DNA from: CAYMQB01 sp964392665
Lineage (GTDB): Bacteria > Hydrothermota > E44-bin80
DNA length: 31,083 bases
Assembly: GCA_964392665.1 (NCBI GenBank)
Contig: CAYMQB010000036.1
Location: forward strand, 1 to 31,083
Direction of reading: 5' to 3'
Shown here: in pieces, positions 1 to 9,002 of the stretch
Position numbering within the stretch: position 1 is the stretch's first letter
How the letters are laid out: the number at the start of each line of letters is the position of its first letter
Notes under the pieces: generated by a model
Seen by the model: only the letters and a program-made list of their open reading frames with translations
The model's database searches: none
Told to the model about the DNA's origin: nothing
Position numbers and translations under genes: made by a program

Positions 1-42
1 AAGGTAGCCGTACGGGAACGTGCGGCTGGATCACCTCCTTTC
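1..42 (+). rRNA. 16S rRNA, 3' end only
   Basis: The first 40 bases match the conserved 3' end of bacterial 16S rRNA, including the GGATCACCTCCTT tail that carries the anti-Shine-Dalgarno sequence. The tail is complementary to the AAGGAGG sites in front of most genes here. The rest of the gene lies left of the window. The exact mature end, near 41-43, cannot be set from sequence alone. Confidence 0.96.
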
Positions 43-92
43 TACGGAGAAAAAATGGTAATGTACGCTATTTTTTTATTAATTTCTTTTAC

Positions 93-166
<74 letters not shown>

Positions 167-193
167 CTATTTGTTTTACACAAAGGAGGTAGA

Positions 194-1366
194 ATGAGGA
201 AAATATTCTTGTTATCTTTTGTTCTACTTGTCCAGATATTTTTTTGCTTGAATGCTACCGAAACACGTATCTCCGCTCTTGGTTCAGAATATAACCTATT
301 CTTCGACGATTATGTTAATATCCATAATTACCCTTCATCACTTGAACGTTATGTTGAAAGCATAATAGTAGAACGTGGTTTTTATCCTTTCGCGGATTCT
401 CTTGCCAATTTTTCTTTCTTGAAGGAGTTAGGGAGATTTGGAAATATTGGCATTATATTCAACAAATCTGATATTCCGAACTTTCCCACAACATCATATC
501 AGACAGCTATTGCACAACCTCAAGCAATTACCAGTGTCGTCTATTCGTTTGGAATTAAAGACGCTCTAAAAATTGGAATAAAGGGAGGATATGGTGTAGC
601 AGCGGATAATGATGATGAAGAAGGAACCGCTAACGATCTTAAGAACGAATCAAGCGTTTATTCAGGTCGATTTGGAGTTGATTATCTTCTGGGAAACGAA
701 CATATTCTGGAAATATCTGCAGGGATGAAGAGCCTTAAGTTTACTTACAAACAGGGCGATAACTTCTTGTTTGAAAATGACAACTCGTTATCGACCAACT
801 TCAACCTCAGATTACTGTTTTATCTGAATGATTATATAAGTATAATTCCCTTCTTCGGCTATTCCACGATCGATTTATCGAGCACTGAAGCATTGTTCGG
901 ACAGATAACCCCAAGAAAGGTTAAACGATTGACAACGAACAGAAGAGCAGGAATTGGCATAAATTTTGTTCCTTTTGAAGAAAACAGGATAATACTTGGA
1001 GTTTCATATAAGAACAAGGTTTATGAACAAACTATAAGTCCTGGAGGTGAGGACACTACGATTACGGATAATCTTGTGCCAGAACTTGTCGGTGGAATAG
1101 AATCGAAAATTAAAACCTGGTTAACGGTAATGGCAGGTTTTCAGAAATCATTGCACAATCATAGAGTTCAAACAACGAATGGAATTACGAGTATTGCAAC
1201 ATATAGAACTGCACCTTTTGAACTGACTGCAGGTCTGGGATTCAGGGTTGGTTCAGTCGAGATTCACGGTTTGCTGAGTCAAGATTTCCCGTTCACCTAT
1301 GGATATTTCCTAACTGGTGAAGAAGGACCTGTCTTTACAAAGGTAAGCGCAACTTACTTCTTTTAG
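194..1366 (+). CDS. Secreted outer-membrane beta-barrel-like protein inside the rRNA operon
   Basis: The predicted protein has 390 residues. I chose ATG 194 because AAAGGAGGT lies just upstream; in-frame codons further 5' run into tRNA-Ile. Residues 1-22 form a signal peptide with a short basic start and a long hydrophobic run. The rest alternates polar and hydrophobic residues in strand-like segments with many Gly and aromatic residues, and ends in an aromatic pair (TYFF), as barrel proteins do. I do not recognise a family. It lies on the same strand between tRNA-Ile and tRNA-Ala, 27 bases after the first, with no promoter visible between them, so it is probably read from the 16S promoter. 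The barrel fold is inferred from composition and the function is unknown. Confidence 0.82.
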   Translation: MRKIFLLSFVLLVQIFFCLNATETRISALGSEYNLFFDDYVNIHNYPSSLERYVESIIVERGFYPFADSLANFSFLKELGRFGNIGIIFNKSDIPNFPTTSYQTAIAQPQAITSVVYSFGIKDALKIGIKGGYGVAADNDDEEGTANDLKNESSVYSGRFGVDYLLGNEHILEISAGMKSLKFTYKQGDNFLFENDNSLSTNFNLRLLFYLNDYISIIPFFGYSTIDLSSTEALFGQITPRKVKRLTTNRRAGIGINFVPFEENRIILGVSYKNKVYEQTISPGGEDTTITDNLVPELVGGIESKIKTWLTVMAGFQKSLHNHRVQTTNGITSIATYRTAPFELTAGLGFRVGSVEIHGLLSQDFPFTYGYFLTGEEGPVFTKVSATYFF

Positions 1367-1470
1367 GTAAAAAACAGCAATCAGCAAATAGAAAACAGTT
1401 ATAGATCAAATAAGTAAGTCAGATTTTAGGTATAAAGTCTCTGGTCTTCGGTCTCATATCTGAATAGAAC

Positions 1471-1546
1471 GGGGATGTAGCTCAATTGGGAGAGCACCTG
1501 CCTTGCACGCAGGGGGTCGGCGGTTCGAGTCCGCTCATCTCCACCA
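1471..1546 (+). tRNA. tRNA-Ala (UGC)
   Basis: The acceptor GGGGATG pairs with CATCTCC (one G-U pair), the anticodon loop CTTGCAC gives UGC, and the T loop is TTCGAGT. The 3' ACCA is encoded, unlike in the tRNA-Ile upstream. tRNA-Ala(UGC) normally follows tRNA-Ile in a 16S-23S spacer. Here the two are 1.3 kb apart with a protein gene between them, and a terminator follows directly. Confidence 0.96.
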
Positions 1547-1548
1547 TT

Positions 1549-1581
1549 AAAAAAGCGAGAGACAAAGTCTCTCGCTTTTTT
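1549..1581 (+). terminator. Strong intrinsic terminator closing the 16S-tRNA unit
   Basis: A perfect 10-bp stem, AGCGAGAGAC (1554-1563) with GTCTCTCGCT (1567-1576), has a 3-base AAA loop, an A run before it and six T after it. It begins three bases after tRNA-Ala, so transcription from 16S should end here and not run on into a 23S gene. Confidence 0.93.
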
Positions 1582-2137
1582 AACTAGAAAACTGCGAATA
1601 AAAAATTCAAAGGTATTGTTTTCGAATTCCTCCTTACGCAGGCAAATAAGTAGAGGCGGACCTATGTGTCCGCCCTTTGTTGGAAATTTCATTAAAAACA
1701 AGATAACCTAAGAATCTCATTACGAATATTTTTACATACACACTTCTGAAGCAATCGCATATTCACTCTCACCTCAGTATGAGATTGCCACACTCCCAGA
1801 GTTTACACTAAATGAAGTGAATGTGGTCGTTCGGAATGACACGCTTCTTAAAACATTGTCATTCTGATGAGTGCAGTAGTTTCTGAGTTACGAAGAATCT
1901 CGCTTTTTCCAGCTATGAGATTACTTCGGCAGTTACACACCCCTAAATCCCCTCTTTTTAGAGGGGACTTGTAATACTCACAATGACAGATAGTGAAGTG
2001 AATGCTCAAAACGATATTAACGAACAAAACGATTCACAAGACCGTAAGGCACGAAATCACGAAAATTAGAAACCCTTAACATATAACTAAAAGGTTAGAA
2101 TCTTCTTTGCTCAACTGGATTCCTGTCCCTATTACCT
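1582..2137. other. Intergenic region with decayed repeats, no gene
   Basis: No convincing gene is present. A hairpin, GGCGGAC (1655-1661) with GTCCGCC (1668-1674), is followed by a T-rich stretch and may be a weak terminator. The rest is fragments of dispersed repeats: a GAGATTGCC..GGAATGACA type around 1770-1850, the better copy at 1858-1988, and at 2010-2075 a reverse-oriented piece of the ACGAAATTACGAAAATTAG type also seen in the gaps near 4400, 17600 and 19080. Confidence 0.7.
1858..1988. repeat. Dispersed intergenic repeat, copy 1
   Basis: It runs from GTCATTCTGA to CAATGACA and contains AATCTCGCTTTTTCC, ACACACCCCTAAATCCCC and the small palindrome CCCTCTTTTTAGAGGG. It aligns by eye over almost its whole length with 24038-24166 and in part with 15322-15412. 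The ends read as an inverted pair (GTCATT / AATGAC), as in a small non-coding mobile or recombining element. Confidence 0.75.
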
Positions 2138-3079
2138 TTATCGTATGCTGCTTTTCAATATCTCCATAACAAGCTCGTCGTAGGACATGCCTATCTCTTT
2201 TGCTTCTGCTGGTAAGTCCGAAATTTCCGTCATCCCTGGAATTGTATTTATTTCAAGCACATAGGGAACTTCGTTACCCTTTATCACAAAATCAACCCTC
2301 GAGAATCCTCGACAGCCTATGAGCCTATGTGTATCAACAGCCATCTGCTGAACCAATCTGGTTGTCTTCTCATCGAGCCTTGCGGGAACAATAAATTCCG
2401 TCATACCCTCTGTGTATTTTGCTTCGTAATCGTAGAATTTCTTTTTGGATACCAGCTCAAGTATAGGCAAACTGTATGCATCCCTTCCCGTACCCAGGAC
2501 ACCACAGGTGGCAGTCATCCCGTCTATGTATTCCTCTATAAGAAAACCCCCAAATCTCTCCATCTCTTTTGAAAACCTATCCTTCAATCCATCATTCGCG
2601 CTTATTATCTCTGCTCCAACACTTGAGCCTTCTTCTATTGGTTTCATAAACATAGGGAATCCAACCTTCTCAATCGCTTCCTGTGTAGATTTTGCAATTT
2701 CTTTCCAATTTTCAAACTCATAAAATTCAGGTGTTAAAATACCCTCTTTTTGAAGAATCCTTTTTGTTATTGACTTGTTCATTGCAATTGCTGATGCAAG
2801 CAGACCACTGCCTGTGTAAGGAATGCTCAGAAGATCAAGCACACCCTGCACACTCCCATCTTCCCCTGGTTTTCCGTGCAGAATATTGAAAACAACATCT
2901 ATGTGCTCTTCTTTGAGTCTGGTTATGAAGTTCTTATCCATATCTATCGCCACAACATCCAACCCTTGCCTTGCCAACGACTCAAGAATATTCTTCCCTG
3001 ACCTTAAAGATATCTCTCTTTCACTAGACCAACCACCCATCAGGACACCAATTCTTTTATCCTTAAAAGAACTCTTCAT
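2138..3079 (-). CDS. ddl: D-alanine--D-alanine ligase
   Basis: This ATP-grasp enzyme joins two D-alanines in the cytoplasm for peptidoglycan precursor synthesis. The 313-residue length fits the family. Visible marks are the GGWSSEREISL N-terminal loop (about 15-25), HGKPGEDGSVQG (about 68-79), EEGSSVGAE in the ATP-grasp core, the FYDYEAKY loop typical of D-Ala-D-Ala rather than D-lactate enzymes, and NTIPGMTEIS near the C-terminus for Mg and substrate binding. I chose ATG 3079, preceded by GGGAGGT; a GTG at 3091 would lie on that ribosome site. It starts 16 bases after the glycerate kinase stop, so the two probably share a transcript. Confidence 0.95.
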   Translation of the reverse strand: MKSSFKDKRIGVLMGGWSSEREISLRSGKNILESLARQGLDVVAIDMDKNFITRLKEEHIDVVFNILHGKPGEDGSVQGVLDLLSIPYTGSGLLASAIAMNKSITKRILQKEGILTPEFYEFENWKEIAKSTQEAIEKVGFPMFMKPIEEGSSVGAEIISANDGLKDRFSKEMERFGGFLIEEYIDGMTATCGVLGTGRDAYSLPILELVSKKKFYDYEAKYTEGMTEFIVPARLDEKTTRLVQQMAVDTHRLIGCRGFSRVDFVIKGNEVPYVLEINTIPGMTEISDLPAEAKEIGMSYDELVMEILKSSIR

Positions 3080-3095
3080 TTTACCTCCCACAGCT

Positions 3096-4235
3096 CTATT
3101 GCCCCATTCCCATCTTTTTTAACTCTTCAAGTGCTCTTGCTGTGCCTTTCCACAGCAGTTCCCCTGTAATTTCCATTGCCTGACTTTCTGTCAGTTCCTT
3201 TGGATTTATTCCAAAACCCATTGAAAAACCTTCTTCGAATAGTTCCCGACCTTCTGGAGTTATCTTTCCTGAAAGAACGAGCACAAAAATCCCATTCTTT
3301 TTTCCAAATTCAAGAACCTTACTCGCTACCTTACCATATTTTGTTTGTTCATCTACTTTGCCCTCTCCCGTAATAAGCAAGTCTGCATCCTTACACTTCT
3401 CAGCAAAACCTGTAATATCCATCAACTCATCTACCCCACTCCTTATTTCGGCATCCAGAATCCCGAAAAAACCTGCAGCGATGCCACCAGCTGCGCCTCC
3501 ACAAGCCATTGTTGAAACATCCTTCCCAAACTCCCCTTTAATCACATCAGCAACATTCTTCAGTGCATTCTCCATAAAAGCTACATCTTTATTCGATAAA
3601 CCTTTTTGTTTTCCGTAAACGCTCACCGCTCCTTCACTCCCGAGTAATGGATTTTTGACATCCGCAGCCACAACAAGTTCAACGTCCCTAAGTCCTCTAT
3701 ATACCTTAGTTCTATCTATGCTTTTAATCTTTCTAAGTTCCTTTCCACCATAGCCAACTTCCTTTCCTGTATTATCAAGAAATCTCACACCTAATGCCTG
3801 CATACAACCAACACCCATATCTATCGTTGCACTATCGCCAACGCCTACGATAATTCTCTTTACCGCCTTTTCAAGCAGAGTCTTTATGAACTCACCTGTA
3901 CCGTAAGATGTAGTAACAAGAGGATTCCTTTCTTCTTCACCAATAAGAGAAAGTCCAGAAGCCTTGGCCATTTCAACAACACCAGTTCCTGAGTTGAGAA
4001 TGCCGCATAACGAAGAGATCATCTTTCCTGTGGGTCCTGTAACCTCGAGATTTACAAATTCACCTCCGCAACTAAAAAGAAGACATTCCAGGAAACCATC
4101 TCCCCCATCTGATAGAGGAAATTGAACAACGGAAGCGCCCCGATACACATCTCTTATACCATGAATAATTCCAATGCAGCTATCCATAACACCGATGGAA
4201 CCCTTGAATGTCGTCGGAGCAACAACTATTTTCAT
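3096..4235 (-). CDS. Glycerate kinase (type 1, GarK/GlxK family)
   Basis: It phosphorylates glycerate, most likely to 2-phosphoglycerate, feeding lower glycolysis. The 379 residues match the family. Visible motifs are PTTFKGSIG at the N-terminus (PDSFKGS is commoner), PLSDGGDG (about 41-48), SYGTGEFI, GVGDSATIDMGVGCMQALG, ACGGAAGGIAAG and TGEGKVDEQT. The ribosome site is weak (AGAAGAAG). It is first in a two-gene operon with ddl, a pairing with no obvious metabolic logic. Whether the product is 2- or 3-phosphoglycerate cannot be told from sequence. Confidence 0.92.
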   Translation of the reverse strand: MKIVVAPTTFKGSIGVMDSCIGIIHGIRDVYRGASVVQFPLSDGGDGFLECLLFSCGGEFVNLEVTGPTGKMISSLCGILNSGTGVVEMAKASGLSLIGEEERNPLVTTSYGTGEFIKTLLEKAVKRIIVGVGDSATIDMGVGCMQALGVRFLDNTGKEVGYGGKELRKIKSIDRTKVYRGLRDVELVVAADVKNPLLGSEGAVSVYGKQKGLSNKDVAFMENALKNVADVIKGEFGKDVSTMACGGAAGGIAAGFFGILDAEIRSGVDELMDITGFAEKCKDADLLITGEGKVDEQTKYGKVASKVLEFGKKNGIFVLVLSGKITPEGRELFEEGFSMGFGINPKELTESQAMEITGELLWKGTARALEELKKMGMGQ

Positions 4236-4651
4236 ATCTTCTTCTGGTTTATGCGGACCCGTAAGTTAGCGCTCCCTCTTTCACTAACACAAAATTCCCA
4301 AATAAGAGAATCTTCCAGAGTTAACTGGATTCCTGCCTCTGTTTTCGCAGGGGTGACATTCTTTCGCAGGAATGACGGCTTTGTTGTGGTATGTTATTTT
4401 CGTAATTTCCACTTTCTCATTTTCGTGTTTCATAGTCTTCGCTCTAATGTCTTTCTTAGAACGTTCATATCCTTTTATTCGTTAATATCGTTTCGAGTTG
4501 CTTAGGTCACTTTCTCCTTTTACAGGCGAAGCCATTTGTTTCACAGTACAAAGTGCGTTAGTTTACAGCGAAGTGTTTTATTACAGCATAGCGTTTAATC
4601 TCCGATTTACCCTTTCTCCATTTCACTCATCACTCCTCACTCATCGATCTT
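4236..4651. other. Intergenic region with decayed repeats, no gene
   Basis: It holds a degenerate GGATTCCTGCC...GCAGG..GCAGGAATGACGG stretch (about 4328-4378), then a TTTTCGTAATTTCCA..TTTCATAGTCTTCG stretch (about 4398-4445) and TTCGTTAATATCG (about 4480). These pieces recur in the gaps near 2030, 17450-17650 and 19080. A CTCATCACTCCTCACTCATC stretch lies at about 4627-4646. Open frames across it look like chance. No clear promoter for the minus-strand operon was found. Confidence 0.6.
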
Positions 4652-6754
4652 TTATTTCACCTCCACAGTAGCCTTGTCCGTTCCGGTATTCAATGCAAAA
4701 TCCATTACTTTAATAACAACGGTTTTCTCGCCCTTCTCTTTTGCTTTGATGGTAAAACTAAATTCTTCTCCGAAACTGTCAAAAATGCCATCAACCGGAA
4801 GAACAACATTCCAGCTGCCTCCATTTACCGAATACGAACATGAATTGACTATAGAAAGTTTATCCTCTGCTTCTACTTTTAGTTCGATATTTTCTCCCCT
4901 TACCTTCGATGATTTTACCCTTACCTCTGGCGGTGAATTATCCACAATGAACGGTTCTGAAACCAACTCCACACCCAATGCACGAGTAGCAGGATTATCC
5001 GGCATATCACTTGCACTTAGTTTTATAGTATAAAAACCGTCCGGCAAAGCCGTTTCATCCCAGATAAAGGATTTGCTCTTCAGGTTCTTCTTAAGTTGTT
5101 TCCATTCCTTCTCTTCCTTGCCTTTGTATGAAAATATAAAACTCAGTGAATCTCCGTCCGGGTCAGTTGCTTTCCAGTATGCACACCTTTTTCCTTTTTG
5201 AAGCCTGTAAACGGTTACTGGAAGTTCAAAACCAAGCGCTTCGTAATATGTTTTCTGTTTTTCTGTTAAAGGAGTCATTGCCGCAAAACCGGCATTTGCA
5301 TTTCCTCCAGCGTTTATCCCAACAGGGCACACAATCAACTTTTCTATAACCGGACTTCTATTTTCCGGAAGATACGAAATTGTGACAACCTTCAAAGTTG
5401 GTGATTTATAACCACTTGCAGTGGAAAGCTTGCCTTTTATCTGAATGAACCGTGAGGGTGAAACATTGATCCTCTGTCCCTTCTTCATCTTTTTCCAATC
5501 AGTCCATTCGTCAGAAGGATTTTCCTTGTTTCCGACTCTTAGTGCTAATGAGAAAGACGTTCCCTTTGGAGTATCAACATTCCAATCGACTTTTCCAAAC
5601 ACGGATTTTCTACCCGTATCAAAGACATCGGACGTTATTGACCCCGTACTTGAGAAGTTTGGACCAATGACCAAAACATCCCCAATGTTTCCTGTAAGGA
5701 CAACCCGTGAATCTCGTTTGTATCTACCTATCTTAAGTATTGGAGCAACATCAAATCGGTTCACTTGCTCTACATTACCCTTACTATCCGAACTGTACAG
5801 CCTACCATTTTCCGTTCCGAGCAGAATCCTTCCTTGAGTAAAATCCGAAATAGAATATATTGGTGGCGTTGGACATTTCCACAGAGTGGTAACTGTTTTC
5901 TTAACTTCGTCATATTTATAAAGCAAACTAACATCGGTTTTTTGATCTCCAGATGGAATTTTCCCTCCCCCGAAAAATGAAGTATATGAAGGTAAAGGAG
6001 GTGCGGCAGGTTTACTAATGGTCGAGAAAAATATTGAGTTTTCGAACCCTACTATCGAGTGCACCTCATTCTCCTTTGCATCATAAAGCACTTCGATATT
6101 ATCCTTACTAAGAAACTTAATGAAAAGCCCATTCGGTTCTGTTCCAGCATACAATTCTTTGTTAACCAGACAAAGCGAAACAACATGGTTTTCATTCGAA
6201 CTGTAATAAACTTCACCCTTTCCATCGGGTTTTATCCTAAAAACCTTCCCCCTATCGCCTGTTGCAGCAAAAAGCATTCCCTTCTCATCAAGAACCAGAT
6301 CCCATATGTATTTCTCCTGCGTGCTGTAGAACTCCTTTGCTTTACCGTTTCGAGAGAGTTTGTAGATGATACCCGAAGGGCTTTCGCCAATAAACAGGTT
6401 ATCTTGCATGTCAATTGCGAGTGCGTAAATCTCAGCACCCTTTTTTGAAGTAAAAACTGTGAATACCTGCTTGTTTCTGTTAATTCTGTAAACATTTCCA
6501 TCGTTTCCCGATGAAACGTAAAGATTCTCTTTGCTATCAAGAGCACAGTCCCATAAGAATATTTCGGTTGACTTGAAAAGCGTATCAATACTGGGACCAA
6601 GACTTATGAATCCACTGGTTCCAATCGTTATATTCTCAATGCTGGACTTCATCTCTACTTCTTTTCCTTTCCATTTTATCAGCCTCGACATTGAGCCAAA
6701 AACAAGACCAAATGAATACAATATGAAAATCGAAACAATAAAACCTCTTTTCAT
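4652..6754 (-). CDS. Secreted beta-propeller protein with C-terminal Ig-like domains
   Basis: The predicted protein has 700 residues. ATG 6754 is chosen because AAGGGAGGG lies before it. Residues 1-20 are a signal peptide. Residues of about 60-260 show at least four repeats of about 40 residues with the pattern 'LALD..nLFIG....G.IYKI', as in NHL/PQQ-like propellers; weaker repeats run to about 370. The C-terminal part (about 465-700) has 'SPVIEKL', 'WKATDPDGDSLSF', 'LPDGFYTIKLSASD' and 'NSPPEVRVKSS', typical of fibronectin/Ig-type beta domains. The start lies 10 bases after the stop of the S55 gene, so the two are cotranscribed and probably work together in the envelope. The function is unknown; a sensor or scaffold role is a guess. 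Confidence 0.85.
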   Translation of the reverse strand: MKRGFIVSIFILYSFGLVFGSMSRLIKWKGKEVEMKSSIENITIGTSGFISLGPSIDTLFKSTEIFLWDCALDSKENLYVSSGNDGNVYRINRNKQVFTVFTSKKGAEIYALAIDMQDNLFIGESPSGIIYKLSRNGKAKEFYSTQEKYIWDLVLDEKGMLFAATGDRGKVFRIKPDGKGEVYYSSNENHVVSLCLVNKELYAGTEPNGLFIKFLSKDNIEVLYDAKENEVHSIVGFENSIFFSTISKPAAPPLPSYTSFFGGGKIPSGDQKTDVSLLYKYDEVKKTVTTLWKCPTPPIYSISDFTQGRILLGTENGRLYSSDSKGNVEQVNRFDVAPILKIGRYKRDSRVVLTGNIGDVLVIGPNFSSTGSITSDVFDTGRKSVFGKVDWNVDTPKGTSFSLALRVGNKENPSDEWTDWKKMKKGQRINVSPSRFIQIKGKLSTASGYKSPTLKVVTISYLPENRSPVIEKLIVCPVGINAGGNANAGFAAMTPLTEKQKTYYEALGFELPVTVYRLQKGKRCAYWKATDPDGDSLSFIFSYKGKEEKEWKQLKKNLKSKSFIWDETALPDGFYTIKLSASDMPDNPATRALGVELVSEPFIVDNSPPEVRVKSSKVRGENIELKVEAEDKLSIVNSCSYSVNGGSWNVVLPVDGIFDSFGEEFSFTIKAKEKGEKTVVIKVMDFALNTGTDKATVEVK

Positions 6755-6764
6755 CAACCCTCCC

Positions 6765-8513
6765 TTAGTCGACAATCTTCAGTGTAATCATCTTGCTCCC
6801 GGAAACAACACAATCGAATTCCTTTTCTTTCCTCGACACAATAGAACCCCTGGTGAATCTACCTTCACCCAAACCTTGAGAATCCTCAAGCAGATGCAGC
6901 ATTGAGGAAGGAAGAGAACTTAATTCAAAACCCCTAATAAACATCCCTGGTTTTCTGGATAGAAGCAGGCAGTAAAGAAGATTGTTTCTTGGACTGAGTT
7001 TCAGAATTTCAATCAATTGACCTTTTCTCTCTGCAATGTATCTATTAGGTGCTCTTTCCATCTCAAGACCCATCATTGCAGCCGCTCCAACCACCGCAAT
7101 AGATGCAACAGAATCGGTGTAGGTCTTAGGAATCCTCAGCACGAATTCCTCTCGCATCTTTTCTCCTTTAAGTCCTCTCAGAAATATTTCAATGCTAACC
7201 TTATCTCCCCTTTTAACGGTAAATGCTCCAGGTTTTGCATTGACTATTATTGCCGATTTTTCTTCCTCACTTATCTTTGCTGTAATATCAACACCCTTAA
7301 CTTTTATAACTTCAAAATGATCATCCAGGATGATTTTCAGCACTTGGTTAATATCGTTCATTGCTTTAACATAAGCATTAGTTCCAGAGAACAAATTCCT
7401 TATATTCACATCTGCATATTTGTCAAGTTTCAAATTCATTTCCATCGAGATTGTCAGATTTCCAAATCCTCTTGCCTGAGCAAGTATTGCATTGGAAAAC
7501 GAAATCCCCAAAAAAAACGGTGTGAGTTCCTTGTGTTGAACCACATCAAAATGAAATTTCCTCTTGTTTTTTGCGCTAATAACTGTGACATTAAGAGATA
7601 CTGTTTCAGCTTTTGTTCCCAATACGCCGTATACGCCATTCCTTCTGTCCTGCATTATTGCTCCTACTTCCCGTTCTGGACTTGCAATCTTGAACGATGT
7701 CATCTGACTCGGCAAAACTGCGTAAACGTATGCTGTGGTCATTGGAATGGATGTTTTTCCAGAGTAGTAAAGTGGGTGACCAAAAATATATACGTCGTTT
7801 TCTTCAATGTAACTCACGGTTCCAACCGCACCAATTGAAGCATCTCCACCAACGAGTCTTCCAGCAACCGCTGAACCAAGAAACAATGAATCTCTTCCCA
7901 TCTTTCCGTCACTCGAACTACCTCCTAAGACGGTATTGAAACCCCTTTCCTTAAAGAAATCATCGATATTTTTGACCATTCTCTCATCGAATCCCGAAAC
8001 AGATAGAGGCGTTCTAATTCTTTTAAGTGTAACTCCCGAATAAGGTGACATTTTTCCTTCACCTTGAATCTCAAATTCGTCTCCATCATTTTCTTCTCCG
8101 GTTATATCCTGTTTTGCTGCAAGAATGTTTTCAATTGGTGTAATACCTGTTATTGGTTCTATGGAGAAAGACCAGGCATAGGCAACAGCCCCAATAATTT
8201 TCTTATCTATGAAGACAGGGCTACCACTCATACCAGAAATTATACCTGTTTTCTCGAGACCTGCTCCGCTCAAACGCGCAATAATGAGTTCTCTGTCCGG
8301 ACCTGCTTTTTTCAAAACCCCGAGTATCTCCACACCGAATGTATCAACCTTGTTGCTTCCAAAAACACTAATACCATAACCTTTCATACCCGCCTTTACT
8401 GAATCCACTGGCATTATGGAATGAGGTAAGACTGCGACAGAAGGCAAAAGAAGAAACCCCAATGCAAAACCATAATTCCACACAGAATGTAGCTTATCGA
8501 AGAGTTTTTTCAC
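6765..8513 (-). CDS. SpoIVB-type peptidase S55 domain protein, secreted or membrane-anchored
   Basis: The 582-residue protein starts at GTG 8513, preceded by AAGGAGG at good spacing. A hydrophobic segment at about 13-30 is a signal peptide or anchor. GIISGMSGSPV (90-100) is the S55 nucleophile motif, with Ser98 the likely catalytic serine, followed by KKIIGAVAYAW and GITPI. A second conserved block, 'GAVGTVSY......VYIFGHPLYY', puts a candidate catalytic histidine at 246. In Bacillus SpoIVB, as I recall it, the His block precedes the Ser block, so the order here looks permuted. The C-terminal half (about 400-582) is beta-rich and unrecognised. It lies between a zinc-ribbon gene (35 bases upstream) and the propeller gene (10 bases downstream). 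Sporulation is not implied, and the substrate is unknown. Confidence 0.86.
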   Translation of the reverse strand: MKKLFDKLHSVWNYGFALGFLLLPSVAVLPHSIMPVDSVKAGMKGYGISVFGSNKVDTFGVEILGVLKKAGPDRELIIARLSGAGLEKTGIISGMSGSPVFIDKKIIGAVAYAWSFSIEPITGITPIENILAAKQDITGEENDGDEFEIQGEGKMSPYSGVTLKRIRTPLSVSGFDERMVKNIDDFFKERGFNTVLGGSSSDGKMGRDSLFLGSAVAGRLVGGDASIGAVGTVSYIEENDVYIFGHPLYYSGKTSIPMTTAYVYAVLPSQMTSFKIASPEREVGAIMQDRRNGVYGVLGTKAETVSLNVTVISAKNKRKFHFDVVQHKELTPFFLGISFSNAILAQARGFGNLTISMEMNLKLDKYADVNIRNLFSGTNAYVKAMNDINQVLKIILDDHFEVIKVKGVDITAKISEEEKSAIIVNAKPGAFTVKRGDKVSIEIFLRGLKGEKMREEFVLRIPKTYTDSVASIAVVGAAAMMGLEMERAPNRYIAERKGQLIEILKLSPRNNLLYCLLLSRKPGMFIRGFELSSLPSSMLHLLEDSQGLGEGRFTRGSIVSRKEKEFDCVVSGSKMITLKIVD

Positions 8514-8548
8514 ACAACCTCCTTAAGTACTTTTGTGAACCGGATTCT

Positions 8549-8821
8549 CTACCAGCTGTCATTCCATCTTCTTAGTGTCGGAAACAATTTTTCTAATTTC
8601 CTTTTTGCATCCTCTTCCGAGATTCCAGTATCGTCTGACATATACCTTGCAGACCTTTCGATCAAATCTTCCATCTGGATGGTTGGCTCATTAAATTCTC
8701 CATCTTCATAGCATTTGATACAGTAATCCTCGCTGAAAGTTCCATCTGGATTTGAGCCGAATTTATCATCCTCTATTGGTAATCCGCAACTCTGACAAAT
8801 ACTCTCGATGTTTCCCCACAT
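8549..8821 (-). CDS. Small zinc-ribbon protein
   Basis: The 90-residue protein has two Cys pairs, CQSC (9-12) and CIKC (34-37), spaced as in the putative zinc-ribbon family whose members read 'CQSCGMP...DGS.s.eYC.yCY.dG.F'. After the ribbon come 'PTIQMEDLIERSARYM' and a helical tail. AAAAAGGAGG precedes ATG 8821 and a consensus promoter lies at 8848-8876. It is first in an apparent three-gene operon with the S55 and propeller genes, although it should act in the cytoplasm. A regulatory or quality-control role is possible but not shown. Confidence 0.85.
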   Translation of the reverse strand: MWGNIESICQSCGLPIEDDKFGSNPDGTFSEDYCIKCYEDGEFNEPTIQMEDLIERSARYMSDDTGISEEDAKRKLEKLFPTLRRWNDSW

Positions 8822-8847
8822 TTCCTGCCTCCTTTTTAGTTTTCGTC

Positions 8848-8876
8848 AGTTTATCAGATTTACATACTTTTGTCAA
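8848..8876 (-). promoter_or_regulatory. Sigma-70-type promoter for the zinc-ribbon/S55/propeller operon
   Basis: On the minus strand, TTGACA (8876-8871) and TAAACT (8853-8848) are separated by exactly 17 nt. The start of transcription would fall near 8841, followed by the AAGGAGG site and ATG 8821. It is divergent from the aldolase/phosphatase promoter. Confidence 0.8.
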
Positions 8877-8912
8877 CTCTTACTTATTAATGGATTTTTC
8901 AACAAAAAAGAC

Positions 8913-8939
8913 TTGACTTTTAGGCAAAATAACTATAAA
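8913..8939 (+). promoter_or_regulatory. Possible promoter of the aldolase/phosphatase gene
   Basis: TTGACT (8913-8918) and TATAAA (8934-8939) are 15 nt apart. That is shorter than the 17 nt seen at the other promoters here, so the call is tentative. A leader of about 55 nt would precede ATG 9003. Confidence 0.45.
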
Positions 8940-9002
8940 GAAAGAATTGTGTGAAATATTCTATGGAAGAATATGAAAGAAACCACAAAAAAAGGAGACG
9001 TT

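Noticed and set aside
1655..1674. Second strong terminator after tRNA-Ala
   Set aside because: The hairpin is good but its T run is broken (CTTTGTT), so it is mentioned only as a weak candidate.
1426..1701. 91-codon frame on the minus strand across tRNA-Ala
   Set aside because: It is the antisense of tRNA-Ala and flanking sequence; the GDERTRTADPLRARQVLSQLSY type of product is a well-known false gene.
4122..4505. 127-codon plus frame
   Set aside because: It runs antisense to the glycerate kinase start and through repeat sequence, without a ribosome site.
7017..7838. 273-codon plus frame inside the S55 gene
   Set aside because: Cys- and His-rich shadow of a well-supported gene on the other strand.
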